This document shows positions 21,090-33,710 of a stretch of 64,000 nt of DNA, piece by piece; the stretch's first letter is position 1; the number at the start of each line of letters is the position of its first letter. Source of the stretch: Harmonia axyridis (lineage: Eukaryota > Arthropoda > Insecta > Coleoptera > Coccinellidae); assembly GCF_914767665.1 (NCBI RefSeq), contig NC_059505.1, forward strand, positions 30,997,506 to 31,061,505. Reading direction: 5' to 3'. A program made the translations under genes and the position numbers. Under the pieces are notes generated by a model, which had not been told where the DNA came from, ran no database searches, and saw only the letters and a list, made by a program, of their open reading frames with translations.

Positions 21090-24000
21090 CATTAGCTAAT
21101 GATGCAACTATATGCTGGGTGTGCCATTTCAAATATAAAGAAAGTAGAAATCTGCTTACGGTATATCCGGAAGTTGTAGAAGTTTGAAAATACTTAAGGG
21201 AGAAAGATATCATTGTCTCAAATCCCAATTTACAAATTTTCAGAACAAAATTATTATTAGTTTTCCATAAATGACTAATAGAGGCCATCGCGGTGAATCA
21301 CTCTGTATCTATAACACTAAATAAAATTCGAAACTTTTAGTGGTTTCTCAAATGACTGTATTTTCGATAACAATGCGGTCTTATCTCAATTTGAAAAAAA
21401 GGTTTTTGAAGCTTGAAGTTTATAGTTTAGAGATCTCATGATGAAAACATTTTTCAAGCAACGCTCAATCCTAATGAATTGTATTCATTTAGGATTGAGC
21501 GATCTAAAATTTCCGCGAAATTTTTTCAGTTTTTATTTTTGGCCTACAGACTTGGACATTTTTCTTCCAACTTAACCACTATATGGATAAGATAACTTGT
21601 TCATTCAGCTTCAATACCCTTTTTTCAACATTTCGATACGAGCACTTCTCGCTGAAATATCGAACTTTGAATTGAAAAGGACTTTTTAGTCTTTAACCAT
21701 CTATATATCACCAATCAATGATTGCACAGAAAATTTAGGGAATGTTTTGAAATCTTAAATGAATTCTCTACAAGAATTAGCTAGGTATTTTCGGAAAAAA
21801 ATTGTTTTGTTCTCTACATTAATTTGAAAAGTTGATAAAAATAGGGCTTTTGGAGGCTTTTTAGATAATCAAGCGCTGAATTGAAGATATCGAAAAAACC
21901 ATAAATGTTGAGTATGCGTTTTACAGTTCAATATCACCACAAAAATCCCACAGAATTTCAATTCAATCCATGGAGCGGTTTTTGTTTCATTCGATCGAAT
22001 TTTCAAAAAATTAAAGGATGGTCGGGAGAGTCGGTTAATTCCTTCAAAAATAATTTGACAGTTTGTGCCATCGCGTACGGCTGAGTCACTCGTGATAGTG
22101 GATTTTTTTTTCTTCTCACTTTGATTCACTCTGTATTTTTTGTTCTCATTTTCATATATTTTTTGCGTAGAATGTATATGTTAATTTTTTTGAGTTTTAT
22201 AGGCTTTGCCTCAACTCTTCATCCTTTATAAACAAATAAAATCTACAAGAATCATAGGGTGTTTTTCCAAGGGTATCGACTTACTATGCAAAAATGAACA
22301 AATTAATTAATGATACAATCCATAGCGAAACAACATTTCAAATTGAAAAACGCGACAATTATTTTCGCAGAATCTTTTTCCAAATAACTCCTTTTTTTAA
22401 CTATTGAAAGAATCAAAAAACGGAACAGCTCCCTGTTTTGACCCCACCCTCACCTGACTGTTTTGTTAACGTTTTACTCCTGTTATGGAACAGGGTAACA
22501 AAGCCTTCTAAGATAATAACAGTTCTCATAACTGGCAAACTCTTTAAAATCTCCCACAGATATGCAAATCACGATTAAAACTAAATGCTAACTAAACTGC
22601 TGATATAATAATTTTACGAGAATTAGGTAAAGTGTTTATCTTTCATGGTTGAAGATGAAAGATATAGGGATAGAACCAACAAATTTTCCATAAAACTTTA
22701 TTTGCAGCCACCTTTTTTCAAGATATTAGGCATTTGCTATACAAATCACATGGCAATTTCCAAAAATCACTAATTTATTAAATTACATTCAATTATTGTA
22801 ATCAATATAACATTCGGCCCAAGGGATGTTGAAATAAAGAATTTGGAAATAATTAATTTAACAATTGACTAAACTTTATGTACATAACAAACTAATGACT
22901 TTCTCTAACTATATCATATCAAGTATGAAATTTCAAATGGTTCAATCTTATCGAGAAAACAACAATAGATTTAAGGATTCATTGCACCACGACCTTATGG
23001 TTCAATGTGCCCAAAAACAACAATAGCTGCAGTTATAAAATTGTGGCAACATATATGATCATAGTAGCTACACTAGATGTAGCTGCAATTTGGTTTTTAC
23101 ATCAGCACAACTGACCACCAAACTTTTTAGTAGGTTTTATTGTCTTTGCCAATATTGGAATGAATTTTTGTCATTTCATGTTCTATAAAAATGTGTAAAG
23201 AAATTTCAGAAAATCAATTGATCTTATATTGATCCCTTGGGATAAATGTTTTTATATTGCAACATAGCCTATGAAATAATAAAATTATAATGCACTCAAA
23301 TAATTAAGTATGATATTCGGATTCTCAGAGAAAGTACATGAATCTGAAAACGAAATTCACAGTCTTCTCTCAAAACTCCATATTTTTCTTATTGGATATG
23401 ATTTTTTCAGGGATTGCATATTATAGCACCTTGAGATCACACAACTCAATAAAACATATTATGCATTTCATATGCTTATGATATCTAAATTGAAAAGGGA
23501 TTCTTCCTAACACTTGAAAAAAATAAAAGTACTTATGAAAACAGGATTAATAAGATACAAGCTACTGGGTTAAAATGATAATATGTAGACATCTAAATCT
23601 ACAAAAGTTAAATGAAAGAATTCCACTGAAAACTAGTTCTTACTTAAATGTGGTACTATCAGAAAAAATCCCTCATTTAATTTCAATGCATTTCCAATTG
23701 AGAAAAAAAGAAGTTTAATCATGAAAAGTGTCATGAGTTATGATTAAAGAAACAAAATTTTTTTCAATACTGTACATTTTATCATAGAATTATCAAGATG
23801 AGAATTATCGAAAAAATCACTGACTTGTATCATTAGTATACATATAAGCTTAGATTTAGTTAGCTGCAATGTAGAAAAAATCTACAGGCAAAAAATAAAT
23901 AAAATTAAAATTATTCACTAAAACTCAAATATACAAATAAAATAAAGATCTCTTAAGTATATAATAAAAATTACACACAAGGTAAAAATATAATTTTATA

Positions 24001-24560
24001 AATAACATCACTATTTAAAATACCTTTTTTCAATAATTTGAAAATATAGTTGCAATTTCGTCAACATTCAAGTATACTTTGAGCCTATGGTCAACAATAA
24101 AGCATGTTCAAACTAAAACACCTGCTGCCTATCCACTATTTCTGAAAATCTCTCAGATATCTGTGTTCAATAAATGAATTTCAGTCCGCTTTTCTTTTAT
24201 GAAAACCCCATGCACTGGTTATCAATTGGCAATAAAGCTTTAAGAGAGAAGACAAAAGGAATTCCATCCTCTGTTTAAAACTATACTTATGTTTACATTA
24301 TTAATAATACTAGTTTAGTGTAGGCACTGAAGTGAATGGAGCATCTTTTTGATCAAAAGGAGCATCCCACACAATCTTTTATTTCAAAGGTAGAAAATAC
24401 TCCACTAAGTAAGTCCAAAAGGGATTTTGTAAAATACAAAAATTTTTCAATCCACTTAGCTACCGAATTATGTTAGGATTTTCAAGTCAACTAACAAACT
24501 AAAATTTTTCAACTCTGTCAGATTATGTAGGGATCTTAAGAGCCCCAGAGATTTGGCCCC
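21090..24560. other. Long gene-free stretch, partly scalloped 3' UTR
   Basis: There is no convincing gene. A perfect-looking hairpin (GCTCAATCCTAATGAATT with its complement) lies near 21461-21500. The part next to 24560 should hold the 3' UTR of the scalloped ORF. A minus-strand AATAAA is near 24377, and others lie further down. Confidence 0.45.
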
Positions 24561-25643
24561 TCAATCTTTAATGAGTCTATAGATATGGTGCTGGGCTCCA
24601 TGTTCTGATGTAGACACTTCAAATACATAAGCTGTACATAGGAGAGTCTCCTGAGTATCACGATTGCTCACCACTTGTAAAATTGTGAAATTTTCCAAGA
24701 CGCTGTTCATCATATATTTCTCAGGCAAGTGTTTCAGTTTATGAATGAAATTTATCATATATTCACACATTGGACTCCTATGAATCCTGTATACAAAACG
24801 GCCATTTTCAAATCTAGCATATTCTGTTTCAACTTTTTCAACAACTTGTTTTCCAAAAGAACAAACTTTTGTAGAGCACGTAATAATCATATTTTCATTA
24901 CTTTCATATGAACTTGTAACACCATAAAATGCACCTGCCTCATCTTGAAAATTAGAATTGAGATCAGCCCAAAATTTTACAAGGAAGAAGGCATTTTGAG
25001 GACCTTTATCATATAATTCTTTTAAACCACCTTTCTTTTCTGGAAATTTATCATATATTTGCCGAACATCAACAGCTTCTAATAAAGGATCTGAATATGA
25101 TAGAGCAGGTCCACCTATGTGAACAAAAAGATGACGTTGATATGCTTCTTCACGATTTTGAGACTCCATGAATGCAGAAAATTCAACAAGTCTTAATTTA
25201 TGTGTAGCTATTGCACGACCTTCCCAAACTGGAGGTGGAGGCTCTTGAAGAGCTCCAACTTCACCAGACGACACAGCAGTTGCAGGTTTTGTTGGATAAG
25301 CTGCTTGTGTAAAGGGTTTGACATCTTGGGATGTCCCTGGTTGTAAGCCAGGCTGCCAGAATTGCACTTTGAGTTTGGCTTGAATTTCACGTAATTTTCT
25401 TCGAGCCAAAACTTGAATATGGGAACTAACCTGCTTTCGTGTTCTCGTTTTTCCAGTACGCAGTTTTATGTATCTTGCAATGAGTTCATTCCTTCCATAC
25501 ATTTTTCCTTCATCTGAAAGAATAATTTTCCTCCTGCCACAAGGAGGATATATTGCTAAAGCTTCTTGAAAGCTCTGTTCAATATCTGGACTCCATACCC
25601 CCTCAGCATCAGCTGCTGCTAAGTCTCTTTCATCATCACTCAT
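24561..25643 (-). CDS. sd: Scalloped/TEAD transcription factor, intronless
   Basis: One uninterrupted frame of 360 residues from MSDDERDLAAADAEGVW. The TEA DNA-binding domain is at about residues 15-90 (GVWSPDIEQSFQEALAIYPP, GRRKIILSDEGKMYGRNELI, RTRKQVSSHIQVLARRKLRE). After a short linker comes the Yorkie/Vestigial-binding domain (about 145-360, from WEGRAIATHKLRL to HHIYRLIKD). The family is the nuclear effector of Hippo signalling. The frame stays open upstream of the ATG to a TGA at 25779-25781, and the stretch from SSPWTPV (25721) to NLDVGD matches the N-terminus known from fly Scalloped. Translation may therefore begin in an unseen exon joined near 25731 (AG|C). Scalloped genes normally have several introns in this region, and none is present here. 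All domains look intact. Confidence 0.9.
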   Translation of the reverse strand: MSDDERDLAAADAEGVWSPDIEQSFQEALAIYPPCGRRKIILSDEGKMYGRNELIARYIKLRTGKTRTRKQVSSHIQVLARRKLREIQAKLKVQFWQPGLQPGTSQDVKPFTQAAYPTKPATAVSSGEVGALQEPPPPVWEGRAIATHKLRLVEFSAFMESQNREEAYQRHLFVHIGGPALSYSDPLLEAVDVRQIYDKFPEKKGGLKELYDKGPQNAFFLVKFWADLNSNFQDEAGAFYGVTSSYESNENMIITCSTKVCSFGKQVVEKVETEYARFENGRFVYRIHRSPMCEYMINFIHKLKHLPEKYMMNSVLENFTILQVVSNRDTQETLLCTAYVFEVSTSEHGAQHHIYRLIKD

Positions 25644-25779
25644 ATCACCAACATCGAGATTTTTACCGTCTGGGGCCCCCGCCTTTGTATCGGCGGGGCC
25701 TGTAACTGGAGTCCACGGAGAAGAAATTTTGCTAGTTGATGATAGACAGGATGAAAAAACTTTATTGACCTTTGATGAT

Positions 25780-28358
25780 CAAGTGTAGCCTACTTTTGGT
25801 CCAACAATAGAATGGCTTATCGTTCCTCCAGTCTAAATTGTGATATAGGTTGTGAAAAATCTCATTCAGCTTCCAGAACCTGAAATTTTTAAAACTTTTT
25901 AGTAAGAATTTCATTCATCCAAAATGGTGCATTATACCTACCTAAGAATGCTAGGAATGCTGGATTACTAACATATCTCGAATATTTTCGCGAAAAATAC
26001 ACATCAATTTTGGACCCACATTTGATTCAAGTCTTGTTCGAAGTGCTATAATTACTGCTTAATATAGTTTGGCTTGCATTTCTTTATTTTTATCACAACT
26101 CTAAGCATAATATCGCAATCATGACGCGTTATCCAAAGACAAAAGTGAAAGCATCAAACAAATACTATGTTCCAGAATTAGATCTAAGCGCTCCCGATAT
26201 ATATCTGTCTTCTTTCAACACATAGGGTTAAAAAGAGATAGAAATATCAACATGGCCTAAGGAATGCCAAGTATGCAAGTTTTAACCATAGAATTATCTT
26301 TGCTCATTCCAATCAAGTTTGACCAGTCTATGAGTTTCACGGTATAATGTCAGGAAAAACAAAAGAAAACCTTAATTGCACTTGATTGGATCGTTTCCAA
26401 ATCTAATTCAATGCAATTGATTCGCTATTTTCAACAGGAGATTGCACTATAATTCAATATAAGTTAGTTTAATTTGAGTGCATAGGTATAAAAATGTGTT
26501 ATGAATCATTCCAGAACTGTCACAAGTCATAATTTTAATTACCTGTAAATTATCTTTGAAAAAATAATTAAACTCTTTCGCAGTATATCATCGCATTTCT
26601 ATTTTCAACCAGGTTTTTCCTTTCTACCTCATTTTTTTCAGTCATATCAGTTGAATATTTCAAACTTCGTGAAAATAATTCAAATTTTATTGCTGATATA
26701 TCTGAAAATTAACGTCGTTCGTTTGTAAAAAATCCATTGAAACTGCTAGAAAAAGCTCTCAAATCGGTACTCTAATACTTTATCTCCCGAGAAGTTCTGA
26801 TTTACTCATTCGCAATGCATATTCTAATAAGATTGAATAGTTACAAGACTTTTGATATTCCAACCAATCCAAATATTTGGAATTGAAATATTCATTCCAA
26901 ATTTCATCAGAATCGGTTGAGTAAAACGCGAAACCATACATCCGAAAGAGTTGAAATTTTCATGGAATCACTACCACATCCGAATATCCATACAAATTTT
27001 GATTAAAATCGGATCAGCAGAACGCTATATATGAAAATACTGGGAATTTTGATAAAAAGTTTTAAACAAATTTTATAACCCATCAAAGATTACATGGGAT
27101 GTCAAATCTTCCATGAAAATAATGATGAATCCGGATAAACCGAATTTTATATGGAACGAACTGACTATCAAACTAATTACCTCCCCCAAGAAAAAAAAAA
27201 GATCTACGCCCTTGTATAAATAATATATTATTATTGAATTTTAATGAATATTGGATAGTTGTTGGAGGTATGAAATCTCTAGCCTCTTGAGAGTTTATCT
27301 ATTCTGTATAAAAAGTTGTTAATGAATAAATAAATAAAACACAAGAAGTGTATGGTTGAAAAAATTTATAGTTCAGAAATTGAACAACCTGAGGACAAAT
27401 AAAATTATTAATATCAGAAATAGCATGGGCAACTATAGTCTAAATTGTAAACTGTAAAATAACTACTTCTTACCTCGTTCATTGAAAATCAATGCTTGAA
27501 TAAAAACTTATGGCAATATATTTACTATAATCTTAAAATAATGACAAATAACTACTCATACCATACGTTAACAAATATCAATATCAATTATATAAAATAT
27601 TGTATATGAATCACTTATTTCAACATACAAAAAAAGCAAGAAATTTTGAGAACATGGAATAAAAAGTTCATTTTACCATTAGTCAAATTTGACAATTGTC
27701 TTCCCCAAATCTGAAGATATAAAATATACTATACGTATCAAACTCTTATCACATTTTTCATTTTTAGGAAAAATATTTAAGATCTATATTTTAATAGTTA
27801 TTATCATACTATATTTGATTTAATGCATTATCAAATTTAAGGCGTAGTATCTAAAATACTTTCTGTCAGCAGAATTGTTTCATATCTCTAATGTAATATA
27901 CTCACTATAGTAAAATAATCAGACATAAAATCTCATTTGTGATAAATTATTTGAATCAATAGTTAAAGAATAACATATGAAAACATTTCACTAGCCGAAT
28001 GAATTGAGTATTTCATGTAATTAGCCGATGAAAATTTAAATTTGAAAATGTTGGAATATAAAAATTCTTAAACACCACTTATAAAGTGAAAATAACATAC
28101 CTATTATAAGTTCTTGTTAAATCAAATATGTATAGAACTATAGCTAATACCTGTGTATAAAACACAAGTCCAAATAGCACCATAGTATAATTGAATTCGC
28201 AATGTAAATATTATTTTCAATTTCTAGATATCAAAATGAGCATGAATGAAAATAAAAGCTTATAAAAATTTCTAAGACTTACGTAGTGTATGCTCAAATA
28301 TACCAATAATTCGCTGATTTGACCTATTTTATAAAATCTAAGATTAATATGTTCGTCA
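25780..28358. other. Long gene-free stretch
   Basis: I see no exon. Sequence like the dispersed repeat at 13.6-14.3 kb (AACGCGAAA with CCAAATTTCATCAGAATCGG) occurs at about 26880-27060. The region just beyond 25780 is the 5' flank of scalloped, and a possible acceptor (AATTTCAG) is near 25880. Confidence 0.4.
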
Positions 28359-30683
28359 CTATTTCTTTTCAAATTTAGAAGCATCTTCATAGGATGGTGG
28401 AAGATCATCAGTAGTAGGAGGTGCTGATGGAGCTTCATCACCATGATTATGACTTTCTGCCGCTTTCATTTTCATTGATGAAGATGATTCTGGACGTCCT
28501 GTAGGGTAAACTGATTGATAATCAGGGGGTAATACAACTCCAGTGTTAGAACCTGTAGGATATGGAGGCCCAGACGGCTGAGGCATTTGAGATGGCTGGG
28601 GATATTGGGTACCTGCGAACCAAATTTAAAGGATGCAGAAGATAGAAACGCTGTGCTGATCACCATGCCATCGTTTTTTCATGTAAGAATTACATGGATT
28701 TCATAAAGCTTTTTTGTGTTGATTGTTATGATTAAGATGTCTAGAATATCTATATTTCAGTTGATTTCGTCACTCTTTCCTATGGCGCTTATATCAAACT
28801 TCTCATTTCTTCCGTAGGTGGCGCCATAGGAAACAATGCGGAAATCAACTGAAGTATCGCCAATCTCTTTTGAATCCAAGTAAGCTGGCCACTACTAAAG
28901 TTACCGGTTTTATCTTAAATTTTTTCAAGAATGAGTGCAAACACCAGTATTTCTTATTTAACTTAACTTCTATTTTCAATTTGAGATTATTTTCCATTCA
29001 CTGTAGATTTTCAACTAGAATAAACCAGTTGATCAATCGATCAAAGTTTTGTGGAACTCATTATGAGTCTTGAGATTACTACGACTTTGTTTCAAAGAAA
29101 CAATGTTAAGTTTACCTGCATTGGGACCTCCTGTGTTCACCAGTGGTGCAGTTGGTTGAGAAATAGGATATGGATAACCTGATGTAGTAGGTGGATAAAC
29201 AGGGGCTATTCCTTCAACTGGAGGCAATGGATTAGAACCTAGTTGACTTTGATGCTGGATGTGACCGATTTCTATACTAAAACTTAGATCCATGTTTGAA
29301 TGGCAGCCATCAATATTAGCACATATTTCCACATCATACGAAATTTCGAACAGACTGCTACGATTCAAATTAGGAAATGGAGCTTGTGGAGGAATGGGAA
29401 TTTCCATATCGTACTGATTCTCACCTAAGAAAAAAATATTTTGCATAATATTTTGGCTTCTTCTAGATATCAAAATACAGATTATTCCAAACCACCATGA
29501 ATCGGGTAAAGATAAATTCAGAAGATTTCCAAATAAGGAGGAATTTATGCACATTGATATTCAGGAAATGTAAATGATCGCTCTAATTTTCATACATAAC
29601 ATTACCCTCATTTAAGTTAGATAAAAAATTAATCAATAATTCAATTGAAAAATTGTTAATAACGTATTAAGAGGCATAACGTCAATCTAGGGGATAATAT
29701 AGTAATTATTCCATTGTAGTTGTATTGTGATGAATTAAATAACTGCAGTGAAGAAGAAACAGATGAAAATAAGTTTAAAATTATAATTAATGAAATTGAT
29801 TTCTTTTTCCGAGTCTCCTTACCATGAGCTCCGACTCCTGACCATGTTTTGAAACCAAATTCATATTGGTCTTCTTTATGTTCATAATGCGGATGCTCCA
29901 CTTTACTTTTAACATACTGCATAAACTTCGCAGATACTTCATCCACATTAGAGTTTGACATGTTGGTTAAAGTCATAAACAATTTCACATTTTCTCCAGG
30001 AACAAAAGCAGTTTTATTTATATTGATATCCAAAGAAATTTCACCTTGTGCGCAACACCAGCAACAAACTGTTTTACTATCAGAACGTGATACAGGTTGA
30101 AAGCATTCCATAGGAAAAGTGTTCAAATCGACTGGTGAAGCCACTTCAAAATACATTTTATCTTCATAGTCCATTGCCCATGGAATGTCTACTACAGCTT
30201 TGACACCATAACGGATATATCCATGATTATTCATAAAGCTTGAAGGTAGATTTGGGGGCAATTGAAACGTAAATGGATAGTTGAATGTTCCTGAAAAAGT
30301 TTAAAACTGAAAATGGAGGCATTTAGAAAAAAATATTGAAGAAATCAAATACTTTCCAATTGAATTTTTCATAATAATTAAAATAAAATTCCATTAAAAA
30401 AATTACCGGGTCCTAAATGTGTTTCTCCTACACCACCAAACAGCATTAGTTCAAAATCAATTAAATTATTATCCCCTGTTAGAGGAAATGATATAGTCTC
30501 ATATCTTTTAGTTACTTCATCATAATGTTGTTCAGATCCAATCCATTCGGTACGCTCATCTCCAAAAACCCTTAGCTTAATGCCTCTTATTTTTTCAGAT
30601 TTGTGGAAAACGCATTCTAACCTTCCTTGAACTGCTGCGCCCGATAAGTGGGGGCCTCTATCCATAAAAATTTTACAAGACAT
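28359..30683 (-). CDS. Arrestin domain-containing protein (alpha-arrestin)
   Basis: Four exons join in phase to 435 residues: 30683-30407, 30290-29823, 29424-29116 and 28612-28359. The arrestin N-lobe is in exon 1 and early exon 2 (GPHLSGAAVQGRLECVF, RGIKLRVFGDERTEW, GTFNYPFTFQLP). The C-lobe follows (GEISLDININKTAFVPGE, VDEVSAKFMQYVKSKV). The tail is rich in Pro, Ser, Tyr and Gly and ends with DDLPPSYEDASKFEKK, which contains a PPxY motif. Alpha-arrestins use PPxY to recruit Nedd4-type ubiquitin ligases to membrane receptors and transporters, so a trafficking-adaptor role is expected. I cannot say which member it is. A miniature repeat sits in intron 3 at 28720-28880. The start is the only suitable Met. 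Confidence 0.9.
28720..28880. repeat. Miniature inverted-repeat element in an intron
   Basis: CAGTTGATTTC...CCTATGGCGC on the left is repeated as the reverse complement GCGCCATAGG...GAAATCAACTG on the right. The element lies inside the last intron of the arrestin gene. It shares sequence with 10829-11000 and 38505-38640. Confidence 0.65.
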
Positions 30684-31751
30684 TTTGAATTCACTCCGTT
30701 TTTCTGAAAATTATAAACATTTATTATATAATGAGACTCAAGTTCAAATAATGTAACAAAAATAAACACAACGAATTTGTTATAACGAAGGATTCTACCT
30801 AGGAGTTAAATTTGTTCCCTCAATAGTCAATATCATTGAAACTTAGTTCATGAGGAATAAAAATACCTTGTTTGAGCTATTAATAGCAGTTAAAAGAAGT
30901 GTTTAAATTTTTAGGTCTAACTTGATCAGCCTTGAAAGTACAGTAAACAGAATTTGATTTCAAGGTTATGAAAATGGAACCTTCATCTGATTTATCTCTG
31001 CATATATCGAATTTCCTACAACTACCAATGTCCAATAAACGGAATAAGCCAATTCTGAATACGTGATCAGAGGACAGAGATCATTAATTTACATTATAAT
31101 TTCTAATTCTTTATTTGAAGAACTTTTAATACAGTTATATAAAATTCTCACTTTAAAAATTATCATCTTCAGACATCGTTTAAAAAAATATATGTTCATA
31201 GCTAGGATATTCAAAAATTTAGGGATAGCTTAAATGCATTAAATATGTGTAGGATTCAAACATTCCGCTAAATCAAGTATCTAGGTAACTATTGTAAGCA
31301 GAGTAAGTATGCTAACATTGCTAACAATAGTTATTAAAAAAATTACACTGAAGCGTTAACAGGTTTGAGTATCAAGAATTAAATATAACGTTTATAATTT
31401 CCTATAGATTTGATAAGTATCCAACTTTACAAGCGTAAAGTTTAAAAAACTCCCCTTGCGATCACTCATTTTGATGCAAAGGTATTTTTCTACTTTGTTA
31501 TGTGTGAACCTTGAAGTGATTTTGAATGTGTTATGTTTATGTATAAGTAAAAAAGTTACTTAAGTATGTAAACGATACTCAAGGGGGGAGTGGTGTTGAT
31601 CTACAGTTATTTTTCCATAATATATATAGGACGAAAATATTATTTTCCATCTACTAAATTTGAATTTCGGTTTGATATAAAATAATGCGTCTACGCTGAT
31701 TGACAAGTGACACAATCCATGTGGGAAACTGGGAAAACAAGAGGATCAGTT
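30684..31751. other. Gene-free stretch
   Basis: 5' flank of the arrestin gene and intergenic AT-rich DNA. I see no other feature. Confidence 0.45.
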
Positions 31752-32035
31752 AGGATAAGCTAAAACGGACCAAATATTTGGACCCGAAGCTCATGAGTTA
31801 CGGGTACTCCCAAAGATCCTAAATGAAAAGTAACTGTCATGCGCGAGAATGTCGAGAATTCCCTTCAAATACGATTTTGACGTTGATGTTATTTTGTTCC
31901 AAACAACAAAATTTACATTTTCTGTTGTTTCCCATTTTAATTGCGCAGTGGAATGAAACAGTATATATGTAGAATTTTCCAAAATTCGTCTTTAATTGAG
32001 CTTTCTTTGTAGATGAAATTTGGTATTATTATATC

Positions 32036-32165
32036 AACAGCTACAAAAATATACAAAATCTTCTGCAGACCAATTTTTGAATATAAACACACTATACAGA
32101 ACTGAACTAGTGCCAATAAGGGAAAGACTGCAAAAATTTGCAAGGAAACTTTTCTAAAGGCTACA
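32036..32165 (+). mobile_element. LINE reverse transcriptase scrap
   Basis: The plus-strand translation shows KIYKIFCRPIFEYKHT and, after a shift, ELVPIRERLQKFARKLF. Both match the C-terminal end of LINE reverse transcriptases. It is a short dead fragment. Confidence 0.45.
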
Positions 32166-33429
32166 CAACATAGAACTAAAGTGACCATTGATGCGAATAT
32201 GATAGAAGTTGTTTATTATTATTATATTTATTTGTAGGTTGATCAATTAATGTGATTTGATAATATGAAAGAGAAGTTTGTATGATGAGATTGAATTGAA
32301 AGTGCCCTTTTGTTACTATGAATAAGTATTCAAATTAAAGCTTCTTATAATTATTTTATGTGAATTGAGAAATTTATTATTTGTAATAATGGATTGAACT
32401 TTAAGAAATGACATTAAAATATCTAGAAATGGATTTTTAAAAGTACTACTAGCTTGTTTCATATCAAGATTAGTTTGACATTTCACCTTGATAATAATTT
32501 CAAACTTCAAATCAATGTGTTATGTGAAGGATCAGGGCAAGAAAAAGATTATTTCAGATTGTAGCATCCCTTATACTATTATATATAGATCTTTCAGAAA
32601 CCACTCATGAATCTCAAAAAAGATTTCTCTTGGGGTTTCAATACAGAAGGGTAATATCATTCAGTGATTATGGTTAAGTAAACACTCGGACAATAATAAG
32701 TATATGATTGATAAAAAAATTGGAGGACCAATTTTGTCACTTGTATCATAATAAATATGAATTAAATATTTCTTTTTTTTTAATAAGAGATCCAAATTGT
32801 TAATTTTTAGGTTTTCTTGCACTCTATAATAATATACTGAATAGTTTAACGATATTACTGGGCAGACGCTCCATCACTAAAAATGCTAATGAGGTAATTT
32901 TATTTTCAGATTAGGATATAATGCATATAATGAAAATATAATAAAATCTGTATCAAATTCTTTACAGCATAGAGAATTTTGGCTGTTCAATACAGTTGAG
33001 AATACATTTTCATTGAGTTATGGGAAATGAAATCGTATAATCAATACAGGAAGTAGTTTATTGTAAGAAAACTCACAGTTGTTCAAAATTATATATAATT
33101 ATATTATATTAATTATAATTAATTTCATTGATTTATGTAAAGGATGTATGTCATATTTTATTTTGATATTGACTGGTTCTTCTATCCACATTTGAACATT
33201 GTACGTCTCTTATATGTGTAACATGCTGGTTCAGTTAGAATTTATTACCTCGATTTTTTTGTCAATCTCATTTCAATGTTCTAAATTATTTGCTATGAAG
33301 TTCTGGTAGTCTCTGCTAAAAATGAAAAAAGAATATGCATTTAGAGAAAAGTCATTTTCATAGAAGATGCATACTATTCATTTTTTTCTTGGGAAATAGA
33401 TTTGCTTCTCAATTTTCACTTCTTAGATG

Positions 33430-33710
33430 TTAGTTCTTCTTGGCATTGACCCTATGTTTGGAAAATTTTCCATTGATAGTTGCAAATAATCTCCTCTTTC
33501 CTTCTGCATTGAGAGTCTTCAATTGTTTTACACATTTCAGCAAATCCTAAAACAGTTGAAATAATGAATTATACAAAAACTTGAATTGAGCTTGCTTTAA
33601 CTTACATTTTCTGTGTCATTGCTTATAGATGTGAAATTTTGTGAACTAGAAATGGTTTCATCTATAAAATGTCCCCCATCTTCATTATAGTTAACTTGTT
33701 GATGGCTCAT
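33430..33710 (-). CDS. Unrecognised small spliced gene, last two exons
   Basis: Exon 33710-33606 starts MSHQQVNYNEDGGHFIDET and ends in a perfect donor (AAT|GTAAGT). Exon 33546-33430 follows an AG acceptor, continues in phase (DLLKCVKQLKTLNAEGKRRL) and ends in a basic tail KHRVNAKKN and stop. The joined product from this Met is 73 residues. An in-frame TAG lies just upstream of the ATG, but an acceptor (ATTTAG) overlaps it, so earlier exons are possible. Coding-like pieces lie at about 34090-33960 (VDKLSDLLEEIVDEKMWMK) and near 34260-34225 (MWPIVEEYEQ) on the same strand. No family is recognised. It looks like a small nuclear-type charged protein, but that is only a guess from composition. 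Confidence 0.45.
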
